Part shown: piece by piece, positions 17,734 to 26,151 of the stretch
Position numbering within the stretch: position 1 is the first letter of the stretch
Layout: every line of letters begins with the position of its first letter
NCBI RefSeq assembly: GCF_023703375.1
Contig: NZ_JAMQGO010000001.1
Span: 1 to 64,000, forward strand
Origin: Lutimaribacter degradans
GTDB lineage: Bacteria > Pseudomonadota > Alphaproteobacteria > Rhodobacterales > Rhodobacteraceae
Direction of reading: 5' to 3'
DNA length: 64,000 nucleotides
Made by a program: the position numbers and the translations under genes
The notes under the pieces: generated by a model
What the model saw: the letters and a program-made list of their open reading frames with translations, nothing else
Databases searched by the model: none
Told to the model about the DNA's origin: nothing

Positions 17734-17922
17734 GTCGGGGTTTCCTGGTAGCGTGTGACGCCGCGTGCCGCGCGCATGGTGGCAAAACCTTCATGCCTTG
17801 GCGCGGCGGGCGAAAACTCATGTCGCAGGATCGCGACGACGGTTTGGAGGATGATGCGGGGTCTGGCACTGTTCTTGATCGTGGCCGCGCGGCCCCCGCG
17901 CCAGTGCAAGGTCCGCTCGGCC

Positions 17923-17948
17923 AAAAGGGCTTGCCTGCCGGCAAGCCC
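17923..17948 (-). terminator. Hairpin with T-run between choX and choW
   Basis: GGGCTTGCC at 17927-17935 pairs perfectly with GGCAAGCCC at 17940-17948 over a 4-base loop; on the minus strand it is followed by TTTT. It lies 20 bases after the choX stop. Probably a partial terminator or 3'-stabilising hairpin that sets a higher level of ChoX than of ChoWV. Confidence 0.75.
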
Positions 17949-17968
17949 CGTTTTCGTGCGGAGCGGTC

Positions 17969-18892
17969 TCACTCCAGCGCGGCCTTGACCGCGGCCATCG
18001 CATCGCCGCCATCGCGGGTGGTCACACCGTCAAGCCAGCCGTCGAGCACGCCGGGATTGGCCGCGAGCCATGCGCTTGCGGCGTCGGCGGGGTCTTCTCC
18101 GTCATTCAGGATCGCGCCCATGATCTCGTTTTCCATGGCCAGCGTGAATTCCAGGTTTTGCAGCAGCTTGCCGACGTTGGGACATTCCTCCACGTATCCG
18201 GCTCGGGTGTTGGTAAGCACGGTCGCGCCGCCCAGGTTCGGGCCGAACCAGTCATCGCCACCCGTCAGGTAGGTCAGGTCGTAGCGTGCGTTCATCGGGT
18301 GTGGTTCCCATGCAAGGAACACGACGGGCTCATCGCGGCTGTCGGCACGGCCCACCTGCGCCAGCATCCCTTGTTCGCTGCTTTCCTTCACATCGAATTC
18401 GCCCAACCCAAAGGCATTGTCCGCGATCATGTCCATGATCAGGCGGTTGCCGTCATTGCCCGGCTCGATGCCGTATATGGTTTCCTCCAGCGCCTCGGCA
18501 TGGGTCGCGATGTCTGCGAAATCGGCGATTCCCAATTCTGCGCCCGCGGCGTTCGTGGCAAGCGTGTATTTCGCGCCTTCCAGGTTGGTGCGCACGGTAT
18601 CGACAGTTCCGGCCTCGCGGTAGGGGGCAATGTCGGCCTCCATCGTGGGCATCCAGTTGCCCAGGAACACGTCGATATCACCTGCCGCCATCGAGGTGTA
18701 GGTGACAGGCACCGACAGCACCTTGATATCGGTGTCGTAGCCCAGTGCCTCCAGCACCGTGGTGGTGGCAGCGGTGGTGGCGGTGATGTCGGTCCAGCCC
18801 ACGTCGGAAAAGCGCACGGTGCCGCATTCGGCCCAAGCTGCGGGGGCGGTAGCGATCAGCGCCAGCGCGGATAGCATGGATTTCGTGGTCAT
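17969..18892 (-). CDS. choX: Choline-binding periplasmic protein ChoX
   Basis: A 307-residue OpuAC-type binding protein with a signal peptide (about 1-21, cleavage after AWA). The aromatic residues typical of a quaternary-ammonium box are present in DVGWTDI, LGNWMPTM and AWEPHPMN. In Sinorhizobium ChoX binds choline and acetylcholine with high affinity. It heads the minus-strand choXWV transporter unit and faces betI across a 94-base regulatory gap with a BetI-like operator, so choline import and oxidation are probably coregulated. Confidence 0.93.
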   Translation of the reverse strand: MTTKSMLSALALIATAPAAWAECGTVRFSDVGWTDITATTAATTTVLEALGYDTDIKVLSVPVTYTSMAAGDIDVFLGNWMPTMEADIAPYREAGTVDTVRTNLEGAKYTLATNAAGAELGIADFADIATHAEALEETIYGIEPGNDGNRLIMDMIADNAFGLGEFDVKESSEQGMLAQVGRADSRDEPVVFLAWEPHPMNARYDLTYLTGGDDWFGPNLGGATVLTNTRAGYVEECPNVGKLLQNLEFTLAMENEIMGAILNDGEDPADAASAWLAANPGVLDGWLDGVTTRDGGDAMAAVKAALE

Positions 18893-18919
18893 TCGGAGTC
18901 TCCCTTGTGTCGAGGTTTA

Positions 18920-18939
18920 TTGATTGACGAGTCAATCAA
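18920..18939. promoter_or_regulatory. BetI operator between choX and betI
   Basis: TTGATTGAC and its exact reverse complement GTCAATCAA are separated by two bases. The dyad resembles the BetI site of the E. coli bet region and lies 28 bases upstream of choX and 47 bases upstream of betI, placed to repress both. Confidence 0.8.
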
Positions 18940-18986
18940 ATACCAATTAGGTCGTTTGCATAGCAACTTGGGGGTCGCGTGTCATC

Positions 18987-19571
18987 ATGCCCAAGCTCGG
19001 AATGGAGCCTATACGCCGCGAGGCGCTGGTAAAAGCCACGATCGCAGAGATCGGAGTATGTGGCACGCTGGATGTCAGCGTGGCGCAGATCGCGCGTCGT
19101 GCCGGCATGTCCTCGGCGCTTGCGCATCACTACCTTGGCGGCAAGGAACAGATCCTTGTCGCGGCAATGCGTTACACCATGGGGATCTACGCCGCCGAAG
19201 TGCGCGGTGCGCTGGCAATGGCAGCGACGCCTGCCGCACGGGTCGAGGCGATCGTGCGTGCCTCGTTCAGCCCGCGCAATTTCCGGACCGATACGGTTGC
19301 GGCATGGATGAACTTCTATGTTCTTGCCCGCCGTGCGGACGAAGCACAGCGCCTTTTGGTCGTCTACCAGCGGCGGCTGCGGACGAATCTTTGCCACGCC
19401 CTGCGCCCGGCCATCGGGGGGCGTGCCGAACCGGCGGCCGATCGGATCGCGGCGCTGGTCGACGGGGTCTATCTGCAACAAAGTCTTGGCCGCGACACGC
19501 CCGACAGCGATCAGGCGGTGGCGCAGGTGCTGGGCTACCTGGAACTCGAACTGGAAAGGGCTGCGTCATGA
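18987..19571 (+). CDS. betI: TetR-family choline-responsive repressor BetI
   Basis: The 194-residue protein begins with the BetI-typical RREALVKATIAEIG and has the TetR helix-turn-helix VAQIARRAGMSSALAHHYLGG at roughly residues 28-50 (quoted in part). Its C-terminal half senses choline, which releases it from DNA. It heads betI-betC-betB-betA and overlaps betC by four bases (ATGA). The operator at 18920-18939 predicts autoregulation and joint control of choX. Confidence 0.94.
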   Translation: MPKLGMEPIRREALVKATIAEIGVCGTLDVSVAQIARRAGMSSALAHHYLGGKEQILVAAMRYTMGIYAAEVRGALAMAATPAARVEAIVRASFSPRNFRTDTVAAWMNFYVLARRADEAQRLLVVYQRRLRTNLCHALRPAIGGRAEPAADRIAALVDGVYLQQSLGRDTPDSDQAVAQVLGYLELELERAAS

Positions 19572-21082
19572 CCCGCCCCAATATCCTGGTTATCATGGTC
19601 GACCAGTTGAACGGCACGTTGTTTCCAGACGGGCCGGCAGACTGGTTGCATACGCCGAACCTGCGCAAGCTGGCGCAGCGTTCGACGCGCTTTGCCAACG
19701 CCTATACCGCCAGCCCGCTATGCGCGCCGGGGCGGGCGGCCTTCATGTCGGGGCAATTGCCCAGTCAGACGGGCGTTTACGACAACGCGGCCGAATTCAC
19801 ATCGAGTATCCCGACATTCGCCCACCATCTGCGCCGTGCGGGGTATTACACCTGCCTTTCCGGCAAGATGCATTTCGTGGGCCCCGACCAGTTGCACGGG
19901 TTCGAGGACAGGCTGACCACCGATATCTATCCGCCCGATTTCGGCTGGACGCCGGATTACCGCAAACCCGGCGAGCGGATCGACTGGTGGTATCACAACA
20001 TGGGCAGCGTGACCGGCGCTGGCGTGGCCGAGATTTCCAACCAGCTGGAATATGATGACGAGGTGGCGTTCCACGGCGTGCAAATGGTTTATGACCTGGC
20101 ACGCGGAAAGGATGACCGGCCCTGGTGCCTGGCGGTCAGCTTTACCCACCCGCACGACCCTTACGTTGCGCGGCGCAAATACTGGGATCTCTACGAAGAC
20201 AGCGACCAGCTGCACCCGACGGTGCCGGCGATGGAGTACGAAACCCACGATCCGCACAGCCAGCGTATCTTCGATTCGAATGACTGGCGCAGCTACACCA
20301 TCACCGAACGCGATATCACCCGCTCGCGGCGGGCGTATTTCGCCAATATCTCGTATCTCGATGAAAAGATCGGCGAGGTGCTTGCCGCGCTTGAGGCGAC
20401 CCGGCAGGCCGAGAACACGATTGTCGTGTTCGTGTCCGATCACGGCGACATGCTGGGTGAGCGCGGGCTTTGGTTCAAGATGAGCTTTTTCGAAGGCTCG
20501 GCCCGCGTGCCCATGATGATCGCGGCGCCGCAGATGCGCCCCGGCCTCGTGAGCGATCCGGTCAGCAACATCGACATCTGCCCCACGCTTTGCGACCTTG
20601 CCGGCGTTCCGATGGACGATGTAATGCCCTGGACGACGGGCGAAACCCTGGTGCCGCTTGGGCGGGGAGCCGTGCGCAAAAGCCCCGTGGCGATGGAATA
20701 CGCCGCCGAGGCGAGCATTTCGCCGATGATCGCGCTGCGCGAAGGGCGCTGGAAATACACCAACTGCGCGCGTGACCCCGAGCAGCTCTTCGACCTCGAT
20801 GCCGACCCGCATGAGCTGACAGACCTGGCCGAAAGTCCGGAACATGCCGCAACGCTCGAACGTTTTCGCATCATGGCGGCCGAACTCTGGGACCTGGAAC
20901 GCTTTGACGCCGAAGTGCGCCAATCGCAGGCGCGCCGGCTGGTCGTGTACGAGGCGTTGCGCCGGGGCGGCTATTTCCCGTGGGATTACCAGCCGCTCCA
21001 AAAGGCCAGCGAACGCTATATGCGCAACCACATGGACCTGAACGTGCTGGAAGAAAGCCAACGCTTTCCGCGTGGCGAATGA
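19568..21082 (+). CDS. betC: Choline sulfatase BetC
   Basis: BetC hydrolyses choline-O-sulfate to choline and sulfate. The 504-residue type I sulfatase has metal ligands in ILVIMVDQ near the start and the C-A-P-G-R signature around Cys52, whose Cys must be converted to formylglycine. Further ligands appear in [11 protein letters not shown], and a C-terminal choline-sulfatase extension with WKYTNC is present. There is no signal peptide, so it acts in the cytosol on imported ester. It overlaps betI by four bases. The upstream in-frame codons belong to the betI region and are not used. Confidence 0.94.
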   Translation: MTRPNILVIMVDQLNGTLFPDGPADWLHTPNLRKLAQRSTRFANAYTASPLCAPGRAAFMSGQLPSQTGVYDNAAEFTSSIPTFAHHLRRAGYYTCLSGKMHFVGPDQLHGFEDRLTTDIYPPDFGWTPDYRKPGERIDWWYHNMGSVTGAGVAEISNQLEYDDEVAFHGVQMVYDLARGKDDRPWCLAVSFTHPHDPYVARRKYWDLYEDSDQLHPTVPAMEYETHDPHSQRIFDSNDWRSYTITERDITRSRRAYFANISYLDEKIGEVLAALEATRQAENTIVVFVSDHGDMLGERGLWFKMSFFEGSARVPMMIAAPQMRPGLVSDPVSNIDICPTLCDLAGVPMDDVMPWTTGETLVPLGRGAVRKSPVAMEYAAEASISPMIALREGRWKYTNCARDPEQLFDLDADPHELTDLAESPEHAATLERFRIMAAELWDLERFDAEVRQSQARRLVVYEALRRGGYFPWDYQPLQKASERYMRNHMDLNVLEESQRFPRGE

Positions 21083-21125
21083 CCCCTTCATCTTGCTGAA
21101 AAAACTTGCGCCGGAGGCGACACCC

Positions 21126-22586
21126 ATGACCTATCCAACACAGCCGACCGCCAGCCATTTCATCGGCGGTGAGTATGTCGAAGATACCGCCGGCGCCGCG
21201 CTGCCGGTTGTCTACCCGGCCACGGGTGAAACCATCGCCATTTTGCACGAGGCCACGCCCGCCATCATCGACCGGGCGCTGGAGGCCGCGAAAGGCGCGC
21301 AAGCTGACTGGGCCGCGATGAGCGGCACCGAGCGCGGGCGCGTACTGCGCCGCGCCGCCGATATCATGCGCGCGCGCAACCATGATCTGTCGGTTCTGGA
21401 AACCATGGATACCGGCAAGCCTTACCAGGAAACCAGCGTGGCCGACGCCACCAGCGGCGCGGATGCGCTGGAATATTTCGGTGGGTTGGCGGGCAGCCTG
21501 ACGGGGGAGCATATCCAACTGCCGGGTGGTGACTGGGCCTATACCGTGCGCGAGCCCTTGGGCGTCTGCGTCGGGTTGGGCGCGTGGAACTACCCCACCC
21601 AGATCGCCTGTTGGAAGGCCGCACCCGCGCTGGCCTGTGGCAACGCGATGGTGTTCAAGCCCTCGGAAACCACGCCGCTTTGCGCGCTGAAGGTTGCCAA
21701 AATCCTGATCGAGGCCGGTGCGCCTCCAGGGCTGTTCAACGTGGTGCAGGGCGCGGGCGCGGCGGGCGCGGCGCTGACGACCGATCCGCGCGTGGATAAG
21801 GTCTCGCTTACGGGGTCAGTGCCCACGGGCAAAAAGGTCTACGCCGCTGCCGCGGCCGAGATGAAGCATGTGACCATGGAACTGGGCGGCAAATCGCCCC
21901 TGGTCGTGTTCGACGATGCCGACCTGGACGACGCCGTGGGCGGCGCGATCCTGGGAAATTTCTATTCCTCTGGGCAGGTTTGTTCCAACGGCACGCGGGT
22001 TTTCGTGCAACGCAACCTGCGCGATGCCTTTCTTGATCGCCTGTCCGAAAGGTTGGCAAACGCCGTTATCGGCGATCCGCTGGACCCGGAAACCAGTTTC
22101 GGCCCCATGGTCAGCGAGGGGCAGTTGCAGATCGTGCTGAATTACATCTCCAAGGGCACCGAGGAAGGCGCGCGGCTGGTCTCGGGTGGCCAGCGTCTTG
22201 ACCGGCCCGGCTGCTGGATCACGCCGGCCGTGTTCGCCGATGTGACGGACGACATGACGATCGCGCGCGAGGAAATTTTCGGCCCCGTCATGTGCGTGCT
22301 TGATTTCGAGAACGAGGACGAGGTGATCGCGCGGGCCAACGCCACCGAATACGGGCTGTCGGCAGGCGTCTTTACCAGCGATCTGCAACGCGGCCACCGG
22401 GTGATCGGTGCGCTTCAGGCCGGTAGCTGTTTCCTGAACTCCTACAACGATGCGCCGGTCGAGGTGCCGTTCGGCGGAGTCAAGATGTCGGGCGTGGGCC
22501 GTGAAAATTCAAAGGCCGCGATCGAGCATTACAGCCAACTCAAATCCGTGTACGTCCGCATGGGCCGGGTCGAGGCCCCCTTCTGA
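21126..22586 (+). CDS. betB: Betaine aldehyde dehydrogenase BetB
   Basis: BetB oxidises betaine aldehyde to glycine betaine with NAD(P)+. The 486-residue aldehyde dehydrogenase shows the substrate-channel [13 protein letters not shown], the general-base Glu in [11 protein letters not shown] and the catalytic Cys in [13 protein letters not shown]. The ATG at 21126 follows GGAGG at good spacing and starts the conserved region; an earlier in-frame ATG at 21072 would overlap betC. The gene runs into betA with a TGATG overlap. Confidence 0.95.
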   Translation: MTYPTQPTASHFIGGEYVEDTAGAALPVVYPATGETIAILHEATPAIIDRALEAAKGAQADWAAMSGTERGRVLRRAADIMRARNHDLSVLETMDTGKPYQETSVADATSGADALEYFGGLAGSLTGEHIQLPGGDWAYTVREPLGVCVGLGAWNYPTQIACWKAAPALACGNAMVFKPSETTPLCALKVAKILIEAGAPPGLFNVVQGAGAAGAALTTDPRVDKVSLTGSVPTGKKVYAAAAAEMKHVTMELGGKSPLVVFDDADLDDAVGGAILGNFYSSGQVCSNGTRVFVQRNLRDAFLDRLSERLANAVIGDPLDPETSFGPMVSEGQLQIVLNYISKGTEEGARLVSGGQRLDRPGCWITPAVFADVTDDMTIAREEIFGPVMCVLDFENEDEVIARANATEYGLSAGVFTSDLQRGHRVIGALQAGSCFLNSYNDAPVEVPFGGVKMSGVGRENSKAAIEHYSQLKSVYVRMGRVEAPF

Positions 22587-24244
22587 TGCATGCCGATTAC
22601 GTTATCGTTGGCGCCGGCAGCGCCGGGTGTGCCATGGCGTATCGCCTTGCGCAGGCCGGGCGCAGTGTCATCGTGATCGAACATGGCGGCAGCGACTGGG
22701 GTCCGTTGATCAACATGCCCGGCGCGCTGTCCTACCCGATGAACATGGCGCGCTATGACTGGGGCTATGAAACCGAGCCCGAGCCGCACCTGGGTGGTCG
22801 CCGCCTGGCGTGTCCGCGCGGCAAGGTGGTGGGCGGCTCGTCGTCAATCAACGGCATGATTTATGTGCGCGGCCATGCGCGCGATTTTGATCACTGGCGC
22901 GATCAGGGGGCAAACGGCTGGGGCTATGCCGATGTGCTGCCCTATTTCAAGCGAATGGAACACTGGCACGACGGCGGTCATGGGGGCGACCCGGCTTGGC
23001 GTGGCACCGATGGGCCGTTGCACGTGACGCGCGGGCAGCGCGTCAACCCGCTGGTGCGCGCTTTCGTGCAGGCGGGCGTGCAGGCGGGATATCCCGAAAC
23101 GGGCGATTATAACGGGCACCAGCAAGAGGGCTTCGGCCCTTATGACATGACGGTGTGGCAGGGGCGGCGCTGGTCGGCGGCGCGGGCTTATCTTGACCCG
23201 GCGCTGAAACTGCCCAACTGTACGCTGCTGCGCGGGCTGGCACGGCGCGTGGTGATCGAGGATGGACGCGCAACCGGCGTCGAGATCTCGCGCAAGGGCC
23301 GGACCGAGGTGATCGCCGCGCGGGCCGAAGTGATCCTTGCGGCCTCGGCCATCAATTCGCCCAAGCTGCTGATGCTGTCGGGGATAGGCCCTGCTGCGCA
23401 TCTGGCCGAGCACGGCATCCCCGTGGTGGCCGACCGGCCCGGCGTGGGGCAGAACCTGCAGGATCATCTTGAGCTTTACATCCAGATGGCGGCCAGCCAG
23501 CCGGTCAGCCTGTATAAATACTGGAACCTGTTCGGCAAGGCGTGGGTGGGGCTGCAATGGCTGTTGGCCCGTCGCGGCCCCGGCGCGTCGAACCAGTTCG
23601 AAAGCGCGGGCTTCATCCGCAGCCGCGCGGGCGTTGATTACCCCGATATCCAGTATCATTTCCTGCCCATCGCCGTGCGCTATGACGGGCAGACAGCGGC
23701 CGAGGGTCACGGGTTCCAGGCCCATGTGGGGCCGATGCGCAGCGTGTCGCGCGGCGCTGTCAGCCTGCGCGGCGCCGATCCGGGCGCGGCGCCGAAGATA
23801 CTGTTCAACTACATGAGCGACGAAAGCGACTGGCGCGATTTCCGGCGCTGCATTCGGCTCACGCGCGAGATATTTTCGCAAGATGCCTTCAAGCCCTTCG
23901 TCAAACACGAGATCCAGCCGGGTGAGGCCGTGCAATCCGATGACGCGTTGGATGATTTCATCCGTGACCATGTCGAAAGCGCCTATCACCCCTGCGGCAC
24001 CTGCCGGATGGGGCGGGCCGACGACCCGGGCGCGGTGGTCGACGCGCAGGCGCGCGTGATCGGTGTGCAGGGGCTGCGCGTGGCCGACAGCTCGGTCTTT
24101 CCGCGCATCACCAATGGCAACCTGAATGCGCCGTCGATCATGGTGGGTGAAAAGGTGAGCGACCATATCCTGGGCCGTGATCCGCTGCCACCCGAGAACG
24201 CGCAGCCCTGGATACATCCCAACTGGCAGAGCGCACAGCGTTGA
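22586..24244 (+). CDS. betA: Choline dehydrogenase BetA
   Basis: BetA is a membrane-associated FAD enzyme of the GMC family that oxidises choline to betaine aldehyde. The 552-residue sequence has the dinucleotide-binding [14 protein letters not shown] at the N-terminus, the GMC signature [16 protein letters not shown] (near residue 75), and the C-terminal catalytic region with [11 protein letters not shown] and [10 protein letters not shown]. Start and betB stop share one base (TGATG), so translation is coupled. It completes the pathway from choline or choline sulfate to the osmoprotectant glycine betaine. Confidence 0.95.
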   Translation: MHADYVIVGAGSAGCAMAYRLAQAGRSVIVIEHGGSDWGPLINMPGALSYPMNMARYDWGYETEPEPHLGGRRLACPRGKVVGGSSSINGMIYVRGHARDFDHWRDQGANGWGYADVLPYFKRMEHWHDGGHGGDPAWRGTDGPLHVTRGQRVNPLVRAFVQAGVQAGYPETGDYNGHQQEGFGPYDMTVWQGRRWSAARAYLDPALKLPNCTLLRGLARRVVIEDGRATGVEISRKGRTEVIAARAEVILAASAINSPKLLMLSGIGPAAHLAEHGIPVVADRPGVGQNLQDHLELYIQMAASQPVSLYKYWNLFGKAWVGLQWLLARRGPGASNQFESAGFIRSRAGVDYPDIQYHFLPIAVRYDGQTAAEGHGFQAHVGPMRSVSRGAVSLRGADPGAAPKILFNYMSDESDWRDFRRCIRLTREIFSQDAFKPFVKHEIQPGEAVQSDDALDDFIRDHVESAYHPCGTCRMGRADDPGAVVDAQARVIGVQGLRVADSSVFPRITNGNLNAPSIMVGEKVSDHILGRDPLPPENAQPWIHPNWQSAQR

Positions 24245-24259
24245 GATAATCTCCTTTTC

Positions 24260-24324
24260 TTAACCTTGGTTAACAAATCCGGTTGAACTCGGTGGGCTGC
24301 CTTCCGAAATTAACAGGATGTTAA
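24260..24324. promoter_or_regulatory. TTAA-type dyads before the secreted nuclease
   Basis: TTAACC-TT-GGTTAA lies at 24260-24273 and TTAA-N7-TTAA, the CtrA consensus form, at 24310-24324. The second overlaps the predicted start codon at 24318, so either the start or the site needs caution. Confidence 0.3.
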
Positions 24325-24986
24325 GAATTTGTGCTGCCTTTGTTCTGATGCTTGCCGCCTGGCCCGCCGTGGCCGGGCCGCAAGGGTCCGTGCGCGTGGT
24401 CGATGGCGACACCTTGAAGGTGGGCGGCGTCACCGTGCGGCTGCATGGCATCGACGCGCCGGAAACCGACCAGTTCTGCGGCGGCGATGGCGCGCCGCCC
24501 TGGGCCTGCGGGTCATGGGTGCGCAATGAACTGCGCGGCTGGGCCGAGGGGCGGAATGTCAGTTGCCGGACGGTCGATACCGATCGGTATGGCCGGGTGG
24601 TGGCCAAGTGTTACCTTGACGGTCAGGATATCGGGCAAAGGCTTGTGCGCGACGGGCTGGCCTTTGCCTATCGCAGGTACAGCCTGGATTATGACCTTGA
24701 TGAAAAGGGCGCGGCGGTGAATGGGCGCGGCCTGCATGGCACCGGCATACAGTCGCCCGCCGCCTTTCGCCGTGCCGCGCGCACGGCACAAGGCGCGGCC
24801 AACCTTGATCACGCGCCAGATGGCTGCGTGATCAAGGGAAACATCTCGTCCGACGGGCAGCGCATCTATCACATGCCCGGTCAGGCATGGTACGGGCGCA
24901 CGCGCATTTCGCCGGCAAAGGGCGAACGCTGGTTCTGCTCCGAATCCCAGGCCCGAAACGCTGGCTGGCGCCGCGCGGCCCGCTGA
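24318..24986 (+). CDS. Secreted thermonuclease-family (SNase-like) nuclease
   Basis: A 222-residue protein with a signal peptide (about 1-19, cleavage after AVA). The staphylococcal-nuclease fold follows: VVDGDTLKVGG, the catalytic Arg region RLHGIDAPETD and DRYGRVVAKC. Four Cys in the SNase part and two in the C-terminal extension (GCVIKGNIS ... RWFCSESQA) suggest disulfides, which fits export. The extension, about residues 168-222, is common in alphaproteobacterial members. Likely role: extracellular or periplasmic nucleic acid degradation. It stands alone downstream of the bet operon. Confidence 0.85.
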   Translation: MLRICAAFVLMLAAWPAVAGPQGSVRVVDGDTLKVGGVTVRLHGIDAPETDQFCGGDGAPPWACGSWVRNELRGWAEGRNVSCRTVDTDRYGRVVAKCYLDGQDIGQRLVRDGLAFAYRRYSLDYDLDEKGAAVNGRGLHGTGIQSPAAFRRAARTAQGAANLDHAPDGCVIKGNISSDGQRIYHMPGQAWYGRTRISPAKGERWFCSESQARNAGWRRAAR

Positions 24987-24991
24987 AATGC

Positions 24992-25006
24992 GCACAAGCT
25001 TTGTGC
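24992..25006. promoter_or_regulatory. GCACAA-GCT-TTGTGC dyad
   Basis: A perfect 6-bp inverted repeat with a 3-base centre lies 47 bases before the hemerythrin-like gene. It could be an operator for that gene; the cognate regulator is unknown. Confidence 0.35.
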
Positions 25007-25052
25007 AACTGACAGGCTGGCATGCCCCGGCCCGGTGACTTAGGTTTCTGCC

Positions 25053-25619
25053 ATGGATGAAAAGCTTTCCCTCGATCTGCGCAGCGGCCTGCCCGCCCAT
25101 CTGCGCGTGCTGGCCGACAAGTACCCGCGCGAGATGTGGCGCGGGCATACTAACTTCAACCAGCTGACGGCGTTCTGGCTGGATCGGCACCTGATGTTCC
25201 GCAAGGTGCTGGACAAGCTGATCACTGAAACGCAGGCGCATCTGGATGACAGGGCCGGGCCGCGTTACGGGCCCGAGTTGAGCCGGTATACCGGATTCTT
25301 CCTGCAAGAGCTGCACGGCCATCACGGGATCGAGGACGCGCATTATTTTCCGCAGTTCAAGCCGCTGGATGCCCGCGTTTCCGGGGCCTTCGACCTGCTC
25401 GACCATGACCACCACGCGCTGGATGCGCATTTGCATGACCTGGCGCAAGACACCAACGCGGTTTTGCGCGCGCTGCAGGCCGGGCAGGGTACGCATGACG
25501 CGGCGGGCGCCCTTTTGGCCCGGCACGAGGCGTTTCGTCACTTCCTTGATCGGCACCTGACAGACGAGGAAGAAGTGATCGTGCCCCTCGTTCTGGAATA
25601 CGGCGCCGACATGGCATGA
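25053..25619 (+). CDS. Hemerythrin-like (HHE) domain protein
   Basis: The 188-residue soluble protein contains the HHE-type four-helix pattern: HTNFNQL, HLMFRK, HHGIEDAHYFP, LDHDHHALDAHL and a C-terminal HEAFRHFLDRHLTDEEE. These His and Glu residues can form a di-iron site. Bacterial single-domain relatives handle oxygen, nitric oxide or iron-sulfur repair. No signal peptide is seen. The neighbouring FNR box controls the next gene rather than this one. Confidence 0.8.
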   Translation: MDEKLSLDLRSGLPAHLRVLADKYPREMWRGHTNFNQLTAFWLDRHLMFRKVLDKLITETQAHLDDRAGPRYGPELSRYTGFFLQELHGHHGIEDAHYFPQFKPLDARVSGAFDLLDHDHHALDAHLHDLAQDTNAVLRALQAGQGTHDAAGALLARHEAFRHFLDRHLTDEEEVIVPLVLEYGADMA

Positions 25620-25654
25620 TTTTTTGCGGTTTTCCCGCGCATTGCCGCGCCGGT

Positions 25655-25668
25655 TTGATCCGCATCAA
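25655..25668 (+). promoter_or_regulatory. Perfect FNR/FnrL box upstream of the DUF465 gene
   Basis: TTGAT-CCGC-ATCAA matches the FNR consensus at all ten fixed positions. Its centre is 70 bases before the ATG at 25732, compatible with activation from -41.5 and a short leader. Confidence 0.75.
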
Positions 25669-25731
25669 GGAGGAGGGGGCCAGTCTTTACTAGTCTGGCG
25701 TTCAACCAAGGAAACAGGAAGGAGACCGCGC

Positions 25732-25971
25732 ATGTCCCATACCCCCCACGAATTGCATGAAGAGTTCCCCGAACACGCGGAAAAAATGACCGCGCTTAAA
25801 ACCTCGAACGCGCATTTTGCCAAGCTCGCCGAGGAATATCACGAGATCAACCGCGCCGTGCACCGGGCAGAAACCGATATTGAGCCGACCGACGATCTCA
25901 ACATGTCCGAGATGCGCAAGAAACGCGCCGCTCTGAAGGACGAGATTTACCAGATACTTTCGGCCGCCTGA
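25732..25971 (+). CDS. YdcH-type small coiled-coil protein (DUF465)
   Basis: This 79-residue, highly charged helical protein starts MSHTPHELHEEFPEHAEKM, typical of the DUF465/YdcH family. Members are small coiled coils of unknown function, common in proteobacteria. GGAAGGAG precedes the ATG at 25732; the longer frame upstream is not needed. The perfect FNR box 64 bases upstream suggests induction under low oxygen. Confidence 0.85.
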   Translation: MSHTPHELHEEFPEHAEKMTALKTSNAHFAKLAEEYHEINRAVHRAETDIEPTDDLNMSEMRKKRAALKDEIYQILSAA

Positions 25972-26042
25972 TCGGCAAAGGCACATGCCGCAGGACGGGT
26001 TTGTCGGCCTGGGGCTTGTTAGTGACCCGTTTGGTTTTTACA

Positions 26043-26069
26043 GGGGCGGCGCCGAAATGGCGCCGCCCC
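26043..26069. terminator. Strong hairpin between convergent genes
   Basis: GGGGCGGCGCC and GGCGCCGCCCC form an 11-bp perfect stem with a GAAAT loop. It lies between the DUF465 gene and the end of pccR. T-runs are weak on both sides. Confidence 0.6.
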
Positions 26070-26151
26070 GCGTTTGTCGGGGTTGGGAAATCTCCGTTGC
26101 CCCGGCAACACCCGCAAGGGCCAGCGCGGCCATCACCCGAAACCCCAGGCT

